Source: Planoprotostelium fungivorum (lineage: Eukaryota > Evosea > Variosea > Cavosteliida > Cavosteliaceae). From it: a stretch of DNA of 48,967 nucleotides. Positions within the stretch are counted from its first letter, which is position 1, and every line of letters starts with the position of its first letter. The notes under the pieces were generated by a model. The model was not told where the DNA came from, ran no database searches, and saw only the letters and a list, made by a program, of their open reading frames with translations. This document shows positions 1 through 10,300 of the stretch, one piece after another. A program made the translations under genes and the position numbers. Where the stretch lies: positions 1-48,967 of the forward strand of contig MDYQ01000208.1 in the NCBI GenBank assembly GCA_003024175.1, read 5' to 3'.

Positions 1-804
1 GATCGATCACCACCGTTGACAAAAGATTGAACGAATCAGCCGATCTAGCAGCCATGGCAGCGGAGGCGGCAACATCCACCAGAAATCACGTAGAGACAGC
101 CGAACAGTCCATTCAGACGGTGAACTTTTTGTCAGCGATGCAGAGTGTAATCGAGACAAGGAAGAGATATTAGACAACGAGAGAACTTCACCGAAGCATT
201 ATTCCGAGGCAGAAGTTATCGCACCGTCTGCCGAAGCTCGAATGGCCGCAGTGAAAGAAGAAGAAGCGAAATATTCACTCAGCGTCATGGATTTACACGG
301 AAACGAGAGCAAGGTGAGGAGAGGAGGAGAGAAGGAGATTGACACAGAGTCAGACTCTGGGTGTGACCGAATACGATAGAGAGAGGGAAGACATGATCAA
401 AAAGTATTACGATTACAAATTAGAACAAGTGTCGTCACAGGTGAATAGGATAATCTCTACCTCATCGAACGTCGTCGCAGGTATCTTTAGTGGATTCTAG
501 AGCCGTTCGACTCTACAACGCATACAAACAATCGTTGAACAAGTTGAAGAAGGTGAGGAGAGGGGGAATATAAAGATTGAAAATGAATTAGATCCACGCA
601 GAGAGGACGACCGTGCACGCAGAGCTGCAGGCAGCGGAGGGAAATTATAAGGCAGTGAAGGACGATCTAGACTTGACGAGGAAGAATTACGAGCAGCAGA
701 TGACTCTGTTCACCGAGCACATTACGGAACAGAGCGAAAAGATTTCTTCACAAGAGACGGAGATATTCTCTCTCAAGAGCATGCTGAAGGGAAGGGGAAA
801 ATAG
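1..804 (+). CDS. PPP1R21: PPP1R21-like protein (FERRY complex subunit), 3' part of gene
   Basis: The 5' end lies outside the window. Exons read in frame through short introns (about 303-335, 442-481 and 553-601, all with GTGAG/GTGAA donors and AG acceptors). The C-terminal exons carry the conserved coiled coil of PPP1R21/KLRAQ proteins: a VSLVDSRAVRLYNAYKQ segment, then LTRKNYEQQMTLFTEHITEQ and a short basic tail ending in LKGRGK. This corresponds to the family's TTKRSYEDQ region and stop context. In animals PPP1R21 is a core subunit of the FERRY complex, which links Rab5 early endosomes to mRNA and ribosomes; that role here is inferred from homology only. The protein looks soluble, with no membrane segments. 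The family call is strong because the order and spacing of the C-terminal blocks fit; the first small intron (about 141-170) is the least certain. Confidence 0.75.
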
Positions 805-1367
805 ACAAAGGAAAATAGCAAGATTTGTATGTTTGCCCATATGAGTGCGGCCCAAGCAAATTTCTAACACGCGGTATGATGACGCAAAATCAATATGTAT
901 AGAAAGTTCGTTGGTCGCACGAAGATAACAGAGAGGAGACGCCTGGGCTGCAAGATGCAATGGTACCTTCTCTAATCACACTGACTGTGCATCTGTGGTA
1001 AAACTCAGCAACGATCAGATAGCCTCCAGCAGATGGCACAAGAAGATATGGACATTGGACGGTGCATGTACAGCCACCTCCTTTGCTTCTTAACGCGCTT
1101 TATTGTAGAGGTCGTAAATCTAGCATAGCAAAGAAGATAAACCAAGATAAGATTGACGATCTCCGCGATGAGCTCTCTAGTCTAACACCTGCATTGAAGG
1201 AGCTCATCCAATGGGTGAAACACAGAGAAATGTGGGATACCACGCGACATACAAGAGCTCAGAGAAGAGGAAGAGGCGAAGAGCTGAAATGAAGGGGCAG
1301 AAGACACCACAGAAGAAGAGGAGAGTGAATACCTTAAATGGTACTTATTCATTCTAGATATTATTTG
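805..1367. other. Stretch without a convincing gene
   Basis: This 560-bp gap lies between the stop of the PPP1R21-like gene and the stop of the minus-strand CBM48 gene. A 76-codon plus-strand ORF at 1062-1292 has a charged, helical-looking middle (KIDDLRDELSSLTPALKEL) and a very basic tail. I recognise no family, and no clear start context or splice-linked second exon is visible. It could be a remnant gene, a 3' UTR pair, or a small unknown protein. No RNA gene or repeat was seen. Confidence 0.35.
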
Positions 1368-2251
1368 TCATACTGTTCTATGACCCCCAAGAATCGTAAA
1401 TAATACTCTGCGAGTTTCCCTAAGACAGACATCAGGAGGGTTGATGGAAGCTGATGGATCTGAGTCAGATCCATGAGGGGTGGACCCGTGATATGCTTGA
1501 GCGGAATTGTACTCTGAGCTTGAAATGTTGCCTCTCTCGATTGATACGACGAGTCTCAAATTGTTTGAGATGTCGTAAAATTGCTCGGAAGATTGATCCA
1601 ATGCCTGAAGTCTTTGAAATCATAAACAATCATACTTAGAAATGGTCAACTTACACCATCACGCGCATGGTTCCCCACCAATTGCGGTCCTGGGGAAGAT
1701 AGTCTCACCACTATCTCCAGTGAGATGACATCCATGTATAATACACTTACCATAATAAAAATTATCGTACCCTCCGTACACATTTGGTTCAGCTGCAGTC
1801 AACCCATCATGGCACACTTTTCCGTCTACAATGAAGCAGTATATATATTTCACCCCAAATGAATAGAATAGCGGGTAGGTGTATACCGAGCCATTATATA
1901 CCATTCTAATAGGTTGCCAGTTTGTCCACGTCCCTTTGATGCAAACATCTCTACCCCCGTATGGCCAAATCAGATCGATACAAGGGCTGGCTGTTATATC
2001 ATTAGAAAAGGTTGAGCGTAATTACTATCAAATTTTTTGAGCTCTCTGAGCCACCGCTATACCAGCCAGAGCATGAGGCTCCGGTAAATCCGTAGAGCCC
2101 TATAGAGGCCCTGGGGACACCGCGACGAGAACATAGAGAATAAAAAGAGAATAAAAAAGTCGAGTTCACCGGCGAGGGCGGTCTGGGTGGGCTTGGCATG
2201 CCGAATATTCAGTTCAGCAGAGTGATCTACAATATCCTGCCTGGCGGGCAT
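1368..2251 (-). CDS. Small protein with a CBM48/AMPK-beta-type glycogen-binding domain
   Basis: Four exons join in frame on the minus strand: 2251-2170, 1990-1751, 1710-1655 and 1604-1368, giving roughly 200 residues. Exon 2 encodes a typical E-set glycogen-binding module: IWPYGGRDVCIKGTWTNWQP, then GVKYIYCFIVDGK, and then a GGYDNFYY strand. The two tryptophans of the TWTNW block and the Y-x-F-x-V-D-G-K strand match AMPK-beta, CBM48 and SEX4-like domains. The protein lacks the AMPK-beta C-terminal alpha/gamma-binding domain and any phosphatase domain, so it is not a full AMPK-beta. The tail is Ser-rich and unrecognised. It probably binds glycogen or another glucan in the cytosol (inference). 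The first intron is unusually long (179 nt) and carries a sequence block shared with 43.2 and 43.7 kb. Confidence 0.7.
2051..2196 (-). repeat. Dispersed exon-end plus intron block, copy 1
   Basis: On the minus strand this runs from the last codons of CBM48 exon 1 (ACCCAGACCGCCC), through the donor GGTGA, a pyrimidine tract of TTTATTCTC units, then TCGTCGCGGTGTCCCCAGGG and CCTCTATAGGGCTCTACGG, ending near TATAGCGGTGGC. The same order of blocks occurs at 43213-43357 and, more diverged, at 43635-43785 on the plus strand. Most of it lies inside the 179-nt intron of the CBM48 gene. Confidence 0.75.
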
Positions 2252-2742
2252 TGTCTGTTATCCCAGCGTCTACGTGTGCCTGGATATATAGCTCTTTGGC
2301 GTTTGGGATGATGTATTTCTGTGATTAAGATGTTGGTGAACATTGTAAAACGACATTATACCTGAGATCAAGCGTTCAGTTTGGATGTGCAGAATTCCTG
2401 TAGATGAACGGGCGCGATACGGACTCAAGACCTAAAATGAAAATTGGAAAATGTAGTGACAAACCCAACCAACGTCTTCAGACGTATTTAATCCTTCACA
2501 GTGATTGCCTTTGAGGATGGATTGAGTGAGATATCTGGAAGACCTGTTGTGAGACTCAGAATATTGAATGAAGGTGCAGTCGATGTCTTCCAAAGGCTCT
2601 CATCTTACCCGGGGTGCTTCCTCTTGGATTCGTGAAAAGTGAACTTCACCTTTGTTGGTGTCCCGATGATGCATTTTATTCTGACTCCGTCTGACGCGAG
2701 ATCTTCTGATCTCTTCTTTCCATCCAGTAGAGAAGACAACTG
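2252..2742. other. Intergenic region between divergent CBM48 and ankyrin genes
   Basis: These 490 bp separate two divergent start codons. No frame stays open for a plausible length and no splice-linked exon set was found. A second short upstream exon of the ankyrin gene cannot be excluded. No known promoter element stands out. Confidence 0.4.
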
Positions 2743-4071
2743 ATGTCTGACGGTCTTATTTCCTCCAGTCACGATGTTACAAAAGTCATCTTGCACTTGA
2801 CTTTGCAAATCAAATTACCCGACACAAAGAGAAAACAGTTTGCCATCCTTCGCCTGACGTGCAAGTTGTGGAAAGACATAGGTGAGACACTCGATAGAAG
2901 ACAAACTCTTCTGACGTTATTAGTGGACAGTTTCACTGATTGTCTGAGCGATGCTGATCTGCTTCTGGCAGTAACAGGAGGCAAAGTGGAGTCGTTACGC
3001 TTCCTGTTGACTCGGGCTGAGCTGGACCCTTCCAGTAAAGACATTGGACTCCTCTGCCGAGCGTCAGAGGGAGAGTCGACTGAGATTGTACGACTACTCT
3101 TGAATGATCCTCGGATAATTCCGTCTGCAGGATGTGAGGCCATCATACTGGCAGCCAAATGCGGTCGAACCAGTACTGTGCAGCTGCTCTTGTCCGACCC
3201 ACGTGTGGACCCATCAGCAGAAGACAATCAGGCCATCAAGCTTGCAGCCAGATATGGCCACACTGAGACAGTCAGGCTGCTCTTGTTCGACTCACGTGTG
3301 GACCCATCAGCACAAGACAATTCTGCCGTCACAGATGCAGCCAGATATGGCCATACTGAGACAGTCAGGCTGCTCCTGTTCGACTCACGTGTGGACCCAT
3401 CAGCACATGATAATGGTTCTATCAGATACGCAGCCAGTAGAGGCCACACTGAAACAGTCAGGCTGCTCTTGTCCGACTCACGTGTGGACCCATCAACACA
3501 AGACAATGTTCCTATCAGATACGCAGCCATTGAGGGACGCACTGAGACAGTCAGGCTGCTCTTGTCCGATTCACGTGTGGATCCATCGGCACAAGACAAT
3601 TATGCTATCAAGAACGCAGCCAGATATGGCCAGACTGAGACAGTCAGGCTGCTCTTGTCCGACTCACGTGTGGACCCATCAGCACATGATAATGTTCCTA
3701 TCATGAACGCAGCCAGATTTGGCCACACTGAGACAGTCAGTCTGCTCTTGTCCGACTCACGTGTGGATCCATCATCCCAATCCGACGAGGCCATCAGAAA
3801 AGCAACTCTGGGCGGTCACATCGAGACAGTCCAGTTGCTACTGGCCGACGACCGAGTCAATCCAAACAGCAACAACCTCATCCTTGAGGCAGCTGCAGGA
3901 GGTCACGCCGACGTCGCCGAGCTACTATTGTCACATCCTCGCGTGAATGCATCTGCCCAGCTGGACGAGGCCAAGAGAAGAGCAACGGAAGGAGGACACA
4001 CAAAGGTGGTGCAGCTGCTCGACGATTACCAGCGACAGAAGTCTGTACAGAAGTTCAGTTCGAGAGAATAA
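2743..4071 (+). CDS. Ankyrin-repeat protein with possible N-terminal F-box-like segment
   Basis: This is a single open frame of 442 codons. Residues about 15-60 (ILHLTLQIKLPDTKRKQFAI, then LRLTCKLWKDIGETL) resemble a degenerate F-box. From about residue 75 to 430 there are some 11 ankyrin repeats of 31 residues with the consensus AARYGHTETVRLLLSDSRVD followed by PSAQDN. The central repeats are almost identical at the DNA level, so the array expanded recently; the first and last repeats are more diverged, as usual for array edges. Ankyrin proteins with an F-box act as substrate adaptors for SCF ubiquitin ligases in many protists, but the F-box here is weak and that role is speculative. The next upstream in-frame ATG is not better placed, so 2743 is used as start. 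There is no signal peptide or membrane segment. Confidence 0.85.
   Translation: MSDGLISSSHDVTKVILHLTLQIKLPDTKRKQFAILRLTCKLWKDIGETLDRRQTLLTLLVDSFTDCLSDADLLLAVTGGKVESLRFLLTRAELDPSSKDIGLLCRASEGESTEIVRLLLNDPRIIPSAGCEAIILAAKCGRTSTVQLLLSDPRVDPSAEDNQAIKLAARYGHTETVRLLLFDSRVDPSAQDNSAVTDAARYGHTETVRLLLFDSRVDPSAHDNGSIRYAASRGHTETVRLLLSDSRVDPSTQDNVPIRYAAIEGRTETVRLLLSDSRVDPSAQDNYAIKNAARYGQTETVRLLLSDSRVDPSAHDNVPIMNAARFGHTETVSLLLSDSRVDPSSQSDEAIRKATLGGHIETVQLLLADDRVNPNSNNLILEAAAGGHADVAELLLSHPRVNASAQLDEAKRRATEGGHTKVVQLLDDYQRQKSVQKFSSRE
3165..3800 (+). repeat. 93-bp tandem repeats inside the ankyrin gene
   Basis: The phrase ACTGAGACAGTCAGGCTGCT recurs about every 93 bp (for example near 3262, 3355, 3448, 3541 and 3634), each unit encoding one 31-residue ankyrin repeat. 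Sequence identity between neighbours is very high, with changes concentrated in the few codons after the DN motif, where ankyrin ligand contacts lie. Confidence 0.9.
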
Positions 4072-4298
4072 AACAAAAGTGAGCACAGCTGATCTACGTG
4101 GGAGAGTCTCCCGTCAAACGTGTGATCTTTCGTTTGGATGTCTAATCCTCGAGAAGAGGAAAGGAAGAGAAGACGAGCCACGAGATTGGAATGACCCTGT
4201 ACTAAGACCAAAAAAGTATGATGGCAGATTGAGTGAAAAATACGTAACTGCAGTCTCAGGAAAATGGAAGTAAATATTTCAATTTTCTAAAGATCTGA
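4072..4298. other. Intergenic region
   Basis: A 227-bp spacer lies between the ankyrin gene and the CFIm68-like gene, both on the plus strand. It is AT-rich near 4270-4295, just upstream of the next start codon. No gene or known motif was seen. Confidence 0.4.
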
Positions 4299-5793
4299 TG
4301 GCAGACACGTTCGACATCTATGGAGATTCTCTCACAACCGACTCTACCGATGTGATCCCTCCATCATTATTTTTGAGACTCTGATAGAGCTTTTAGCCGG
4401 CGGTTGTTGATGAATTCTCCTTGTATGATCTAGCAGTCCAAGATGATAGTCGTAAGAAAGAAGACCTAGGCAAAAGACGAGCCGATAATCGTCAGGTATT
4501 CGAGTGAAACTTCAGATCATCTAATCTATGCAGGATGATAAGAAGACAAAGAAACAAAAAGAAGAGAGCAATCATATTAAGATAGAAACATCAGATGAGC
4601 AGCAATGTAATTCATCTCACGTATTTCTGTTCCTACTTGTCTACTCCCATTCTCATCCACTTCTTCGTATACGAAAAAACGTTGCCCTGATGAATATATT
4701 ACACATGATTTCATCTCAGTGATCGTAAATTAGCAAGATACCAGTGCTCTATTCTCCTCGGTAATCTGGCTTGGGTAACGTTCATCACGATTCTGTCGTC
4801 TGAACTTGATCGTAGTGGACGACCGATCAGGAGATCGAGGACCTATTCACCATCTATGGAAAAATCAGACAAATTCGTTTCTTCGAAGATCCGGTGATGA
4901 TCATCTTCCTATTTCGTCTCTGAATCCACTATGATAGGTCAATGGAAAAGGAAAGGGATACGTCTTGCTAGAATATTACGATAAGGACATCGCGAAGAAG
5001 GTTTACACAGAGCTGAAGGCGAACAAAATCACATTACACAAGAAAGACATGGCCGTCGAGCTAGTCTCAGAATCAGAATATCGTGATTACATGCGCCCTC
5101 GTTGTGGGTGAGGTATTTCATCGTTCTATCCCTTCTTCATCTTCTCCTCTCTTTCGTTACATAAAAAATAATTAATTCATCTCATTTCATTTCAGAGAGC
5201 AGAGAGGTGATCGTCAAGGAACAAATAAGACGCTATACAAGAGTAGAGGTGATTTCGAAATGCTCGTGATCAACTGCTGAAGATCACCAGACGAGAGGGA
5301 GAGGGAAACAGAAAACCAGAGGTGAGCGAGATGATAAGAGGAGACTGAGAGCAGAAACAGAGATGGTGATGGTGATCACTTCAGAAGGGAGAGGGACAGA
5401 GCGAAGGACAGAGAGAAGGACAGGGCGAGAGAGAAGGATAGAGAAAGAGAGAAGGATAGAGAAAGAGAGAAGGATAGAGAAAGAGAGAAAGACAGAGAAA
5501 GAGAGAAAGACAGAGAGAGGGAGAAAGACAGAGAACGAGAGAGGGAGAGAGAGAAGGAGAGGGACAGACAACGCGAGAGAGAGAAGGAGAAGGAGAGAGA
5601 AAAGGAAAGAGAGAGAGACAAGGATCGAACAAAAGAGAGAGAGAAGGAAAGAGAAAGGGAAAGAGAAAAGGAAAGAGAGAGGGAAAAGGAGAAGGAGAGG
5701 AGCAGAGAAAAGGAGAGGGAGAGAGAAAAGGAGAGGGAGAGAGAACGGGATAAAGAACGAGACAGAAGAGACAAAGATCGCAGGAGGAAATAA
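4299..5793 (+). CDS. CPSF6: CFIm68/CPSF6-like pre-mRNA 3'-end processing factor
   Basis: The proposed start reads MADTFDIYGDSL, followed by an acidic, Lys-rich linker, then one RRM and a long charged tail. The RRM reads ILLGNLAW, then WTTDQEIEDLFTIYGKIRQI and RFFEDP, later GKGKGYVLLEYYDKDIAKKV; the WWTTD motif across the 4777-4816 intron is diagnostic of CFIm68/CFIm59 (CPSF6/7). After RPRCG the last exons encode about 140 residues of almost only R, E, D and K, an RE/RD variant of the RS-like domain. CFIm68 binds CFIm25 and selects poly(A) sites through UGUA elements; here that is inferred by homology. At least six exons are needed and the donor positions around 5245 are uncertain. The stop at 5791 is only 11 bp from the stop of the opposing gene. 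Confidence 0.75.
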
Positions 5794-5804
5794 AAAGATT
5801 GCGC

Positions 5805-7153
5805 TTACTGTTTTATACATCGATCACCCAACAGATCTTGACTAGCAGCAAATAACGGTGAGAATACGACGGAAGATACGATTATCCCACAGACCATAAT
5901 AAATAGAGACCACAGGGTCTGTTTGGCTTCACCTCCACGATGAGAGAAAGGAATGATGGGTAGGCACAGAGTGGTGAGGTAGACCGACAACCAGACGGTG
6001 GAGACCGTGGTCTGGCAAGCGTGCGACGAGATGATGCCTCCACTGGCCCAAGCTGAGACCGTGCAGGGAAAGAGATATGTCCAAGCGTGCACGTGCTGTC
6101 GATTCTCACGGTCTAAGGGTATGCAGGGGCCATCCATCCCGAGTTCCTGATGCGATCAACACGAGGAACAGAGGACATGACTCACCAGTAGTGCCATGTC
6201 TGGATTCGATGAAGTGCTGAAGAAGTTGATGAAGATGATGGCGGCCACGGCGCAAGTGAAGACGAGAAGAATGGTGGAGTCCATTCCGATGGGGACCTCA
6301 CAAAGCGATAGGAGGGATGAGAGGGTAGAGATCAAGAGTAGATAGAAGACCACTAACAGTGAATGCCACTCCATTTTGCGCAGAATCATGATTTTGTTCT
6401 GCTTTCGTCAGTGGAGAACGAGAATTTGATCCTCACCTCGAAAGAGAATACATCCAGTCGCAAGATCATTTGACCAAGGATGGCACCGAGAGCAGAGGCA
6501 CAGATCCACAGGACCTGCAAGGGGGAATAGAGGTCACTATCTCCTCCAGTGAGGGTAGAGGCCAAAGAGACCGACAGAAATGTCACTGTGACACCAGACA
6601 GCCAACTGATCATTGTCCCACCGATAGCCAACAATACGGGAGCGAGACCGATCTCTGTGACACTGTTCACCTATACGAGATTATATCCTAGATAGCTATC
6701 ATGTCTTACCTTGAGGAAGAACATGTTCTGCAGACTTTGGAACACTAGCACCATAAGACAGACGACTTGAATCACCGGCCAGACAGATTTGGGTGATACA
6801 AGGTGATTATCTTCTATGAATGGAACGATGGGGTAAGAAGAGGCGACTGAGAGGAAGACGAACGTGAGAACAAGATACAACTGATAATAAATTCAATAGA
6901 GAAGATATTGACGGCTCACCGCAAGGATCTGAAGGTAAAGAAGTAAGCATTGGGTGAGCCCACTGTTTTGCGTCTCTCGTTCGATCAACTTCCTCTGTGT
7001 TTCTTCCGTCAAGGCCAGCTCTCTCTTCAGCTTCTCATTCATATACAGCTTAGACATTGCTTCCGTCTGTTTCTGAAGAGAGAACACGCTTTCGACGGCA
7101 CCGTATGAAGCTGGAAGCTCCACACCATTCCAGGCGATGTTTGGTCGATTCAT
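5805..7153 (-). CDS. Multi-pass membrane protein, family not recognised
   Basis: Six or so exons give about 400 residues. The start MNRPNIAWNGVELPASYGAV is followed by a charged, probably coiled-coil stretch with QKQTEAMSKLYMNEKLKREL. Then come about nine hydrophobic segments: near 6960-6900, 6880-6830, 6800-6720, 6660-6540 (two), 6530-6470, 6390-6310, 6300-6220, and two in the last exon. Between the last pairs is a hydrophilic loop with HVHAWTYLFPC. I recognise no transporter or receptor motif. It could be a small-molecule transporter or scramblase-like protein. It is divergent from ATM, sharing a 178-bp promoter region, and convergent with the CFIm68-like gene. Confidence 0.6.
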
Positions 7154-7331
7154 CTTGTATGTTACCGTTCCTTTCTGCAGATATCAATTAATCATAGCCT
7201 CTCCATTGTCACCTCACCACAGCCATCGTGTGTGCCTGATGTGATGTCCGTTTTTATTTTGAATTATTTAAATCACAGACACAAGCACGTGACATCAGAT
7301 CTCACCATCTGTAGGGACAGAAACGAGAGGC
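7154..7331. promoter_or_regulatory. Candidate bidirectional promoter (membrane protein / ATM)
   Basis: These 178 bp separate the two divergent start codons. They contain an AT-rich block (GAATTATTTAAAT, 7261-7273) and a CACGTGAC motif at 7286-7293, a typical bHLH/bZIP-type core. Assignment as a promoter rests on position only; transcription start sites are unknown. Confidence 0.45.
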
Positions 7332-10300
7332 ATGTCCGAATGGAGAGAATGCCAAGAGTTGTGTGTACAGTTGAAAGACGGGTCGACTGCTTCTCGTAGG
7401 AAGGAGGCCCTCGAGAGTCTGAAGACCAAGGTCGAGGCTTCATCTTTTTTGCATCAATTGGATGCCGCTTCTTCAAAGGAACTCGAAGGACATAATACAG
7501 AAGGTATCATCCATCTGTGACATTTCACATGATCTTCTCTTTCTCCTCCTCGACGAGATGATTTAATTGTGAATTCACAGATAAATGCAGCTGGTGTGAC
7601 ATCATAATCAATCTGATGGCCGCCGTATCGAAGGAGCTCTCCAGCATCAAGAAAACGACACCGCAGATCATCAAACTGAGAAGAGAATGGACCAGCGCTC
7701 TTCAGAATATGGTTAAAATAGCTGACGCTCGTGAGTGAACGGACTGTATTGTCTTCGAAGGACGGAATTCAAACAAGCAGGTGGCCCTCGCCTGTTCCTG
7801 TGCCTTCGACAGATTCTGCAACACATCATCGAGTCACTGAGAGATGAAGATCTGTGGGACATTGTTGGATACGATTACCTTCACATCGTGAACGAGAACA
7901 TCTGTTCCACTCCTCCGTATTGCCATCTCTTAACTCGAAACGATCTCCACGGTGAGAAATTCTCCATCGCTTCTACTGAATGGACGTTTCAGAAATCACC
8001 CAATACATCACGAATCGACTGCTGAAAGATGCCAAGAGAGACGCACCACTCTTAGCTCGCACTCTCTATTCTATCGTACACAATTATCCCTTCGATCAAT
8101 CTAATGAACAGCAATTGAATCTTCTCGTCCGATTTTACTCCAAATTTTATTCACAGAGGTGAGGAGATGATCACGTGATCATGCTAGATCATTCTTCATC
8201 TCATTTCACTTGGCTAGCATAATCGATTCGAAAGTGAATGCATCCATTCTCTCTTCTCTCAACAGTTGGCTTCTCTCTTGTGGAGTCAATGTCATCTCGA
8301 ATGAAAGTGTCCTCCATCTATTGACCTCGGTCAACACCATCATCAAGAGGCAATGGGGGAATCTGCAGGGAGAATTGAAAGTGAGTGAAAGAGGCTCAAT
8401 CGATTCTCAACCGTAGAAGGAGCAGAGTGTACTGTTCCTCAGACTAGAGTTGAGATTGTTAGTGGATTATGATGGTACCATCGCATTACCATCCGAATTC
8501 AGAGACATCTACGATCTCTTATTTCGAGAGATTGCCAATTCAAAGAAGAATCGACTGAGGTGATCGACTCTTTACTCTACCCTGCTGATCACCTCACAGT
8601 TTCAACAAGGAGGATAAAGGAGTCAATTTAGAGGAGACACAAGAACATCTATTAGATCTGTGTGCTGATCTATTCATTCATTATGTGAATTCTTGTTGTT
8701 TATTTCAAGTTCTGACGAGGTCAGAATGTGAAGATGGAAAATGAGATCAAGAAGGAAGAGGAAGAGGAAGAAGAGAAGGAAGGACAACGAAAGAGGAGAA
8801 AGATCACCACAGATTGGGATCTATTGATGATGGAAGAGAACGAAGATGCCAACCTGTGCATCTCAAGGTATCGGATCACTGATGATTCTATTCATATCAT
8901 ATTGATGAAATCTTATTTTCGTAATGAAATCCATGCTGATGATGAGACAGATTACAGCTGATCTCTTTCATCGTGAGAAAGCCATCCAAGATCTTATCCG
9001 ATCGATTGGCAGTCGAACTCATCACATCCATCGTGTCTTATCTCGACAAGTAACATCTCTCATCCATTTGCATTCTAATATGGTGCAGATACAAAGATCC
9101 ACACAGTGGATTAGAGTATTGGAGTTATGAAGCTTTATTCTCCTTCCTCTCTTCTTCCAAACACAAAAATGTAAACAATCTGAATCATTCCATCACAGAG
9201 GCTGATGACACATAGAATGAGAATCTATGGAAGGAAGAGATATGGACCACCGTATGGAACATCATGATGAAGCGGTTGAACGTCCCCGGCATCAATCCTG
9301 CATTAGAGAAGGGCTACCATCTCATTCAATCCATCCTACGTCACAACTGCATCGATTCTTCTCTCTTATCATCTCACACCTCGTTCTGGTCCTTACCATT
9401 CATCAGTAGCCACACGAGGTGAATTGATCTGCAGCGACATCGAATGACATGTACGATGCAGCGTGAAAGGCCTGCACATCCGTTTCGAAACGATGATCTC
9501 GTTGATCGAATCGTACGACATCAAGAGTGCGGAGGGAGAAGCGAATCCGAGAGAGAAATGGATGGATGACATCCTTGCTTACAAGGAGGACAACAATCGA
9601 ACGGGAGACGATGGAACGGACGTTCAAGTCCTCATCTCTGCCCTGTCTCTCTTCGTCAGGTGAGATCACTGATACATCGTGATGGTGAAGGATGAATAGG
9701 TCTGGACCCGTGGACGATATCGCGAGAGGAATATATGAGGATGGAGGATTATACACGCCAATGTACCAAGAGACGAACGGTGAACCACAGCGAAGAGAAA
9801 AAGAGTACGAGGAGATCAGAAGGAGTAGAAGGATCGAGAGAGAAGTCGAAGAGAGAGAAGAACAGAAGACGACGAGGAATATCATTCCGCAGACGATGTC
9901 CCATCGATTGATCAAGATTCTAGCCGACAAGTTGTCAGAACAATTGACCTTGGTGAGAATGAGAAGGAGAGGAAGGAGATTGATCGAATATCATAGATCA
10001 TGATGAATGTCACTACGGATAGCAGTAAGATGGGCAAGACATGGTTATATCAGAGAGTGAACCACGCCATAGAGATCTGCACCATCACCTCTGCGATGAT
10101 CCACATCCACACACGAGCGGACAAACAGAACCACCTGATGAATCGGCTGTCTCCCCTTCTCCTCCAATGCATGGGATGGGTGGCAGACACCATCGCCAAA
10201 GTCAATGCGTTCAACGACAAGCAGATCCTCAAGATCTACCACATGCTATCTCAGTACATTCCCAGCATCATCTACTCCTTATTTCACGATCCACAGACTC

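Noticed and set aside
1368-2251. Calling this gene AMPK-beta
   Set aside because: Only the glycogen-binding module is present; the C-terminal alpha/gamma-binding region is missing.
3134-3794. Overlapping frames within the ankyrin repeats on both strands
   Set aside because: Repeat length (93 bp, multiple of 3) keeps shadow frames open; only the ankyrin frame encodes a known fold.
3165-3800. CRISPR-like array from the regular repeats
   Set aside because: Repeats are contiguous coding units without unique spacers, in a eukaryotic gene.
5284-5820. Minus-strand Leu/Phe/Ser-rich ORFs that look like membrane proteins
   Set aside because: Antisense of the purine-rich RE/RD tail of the CFIm68-like gene.
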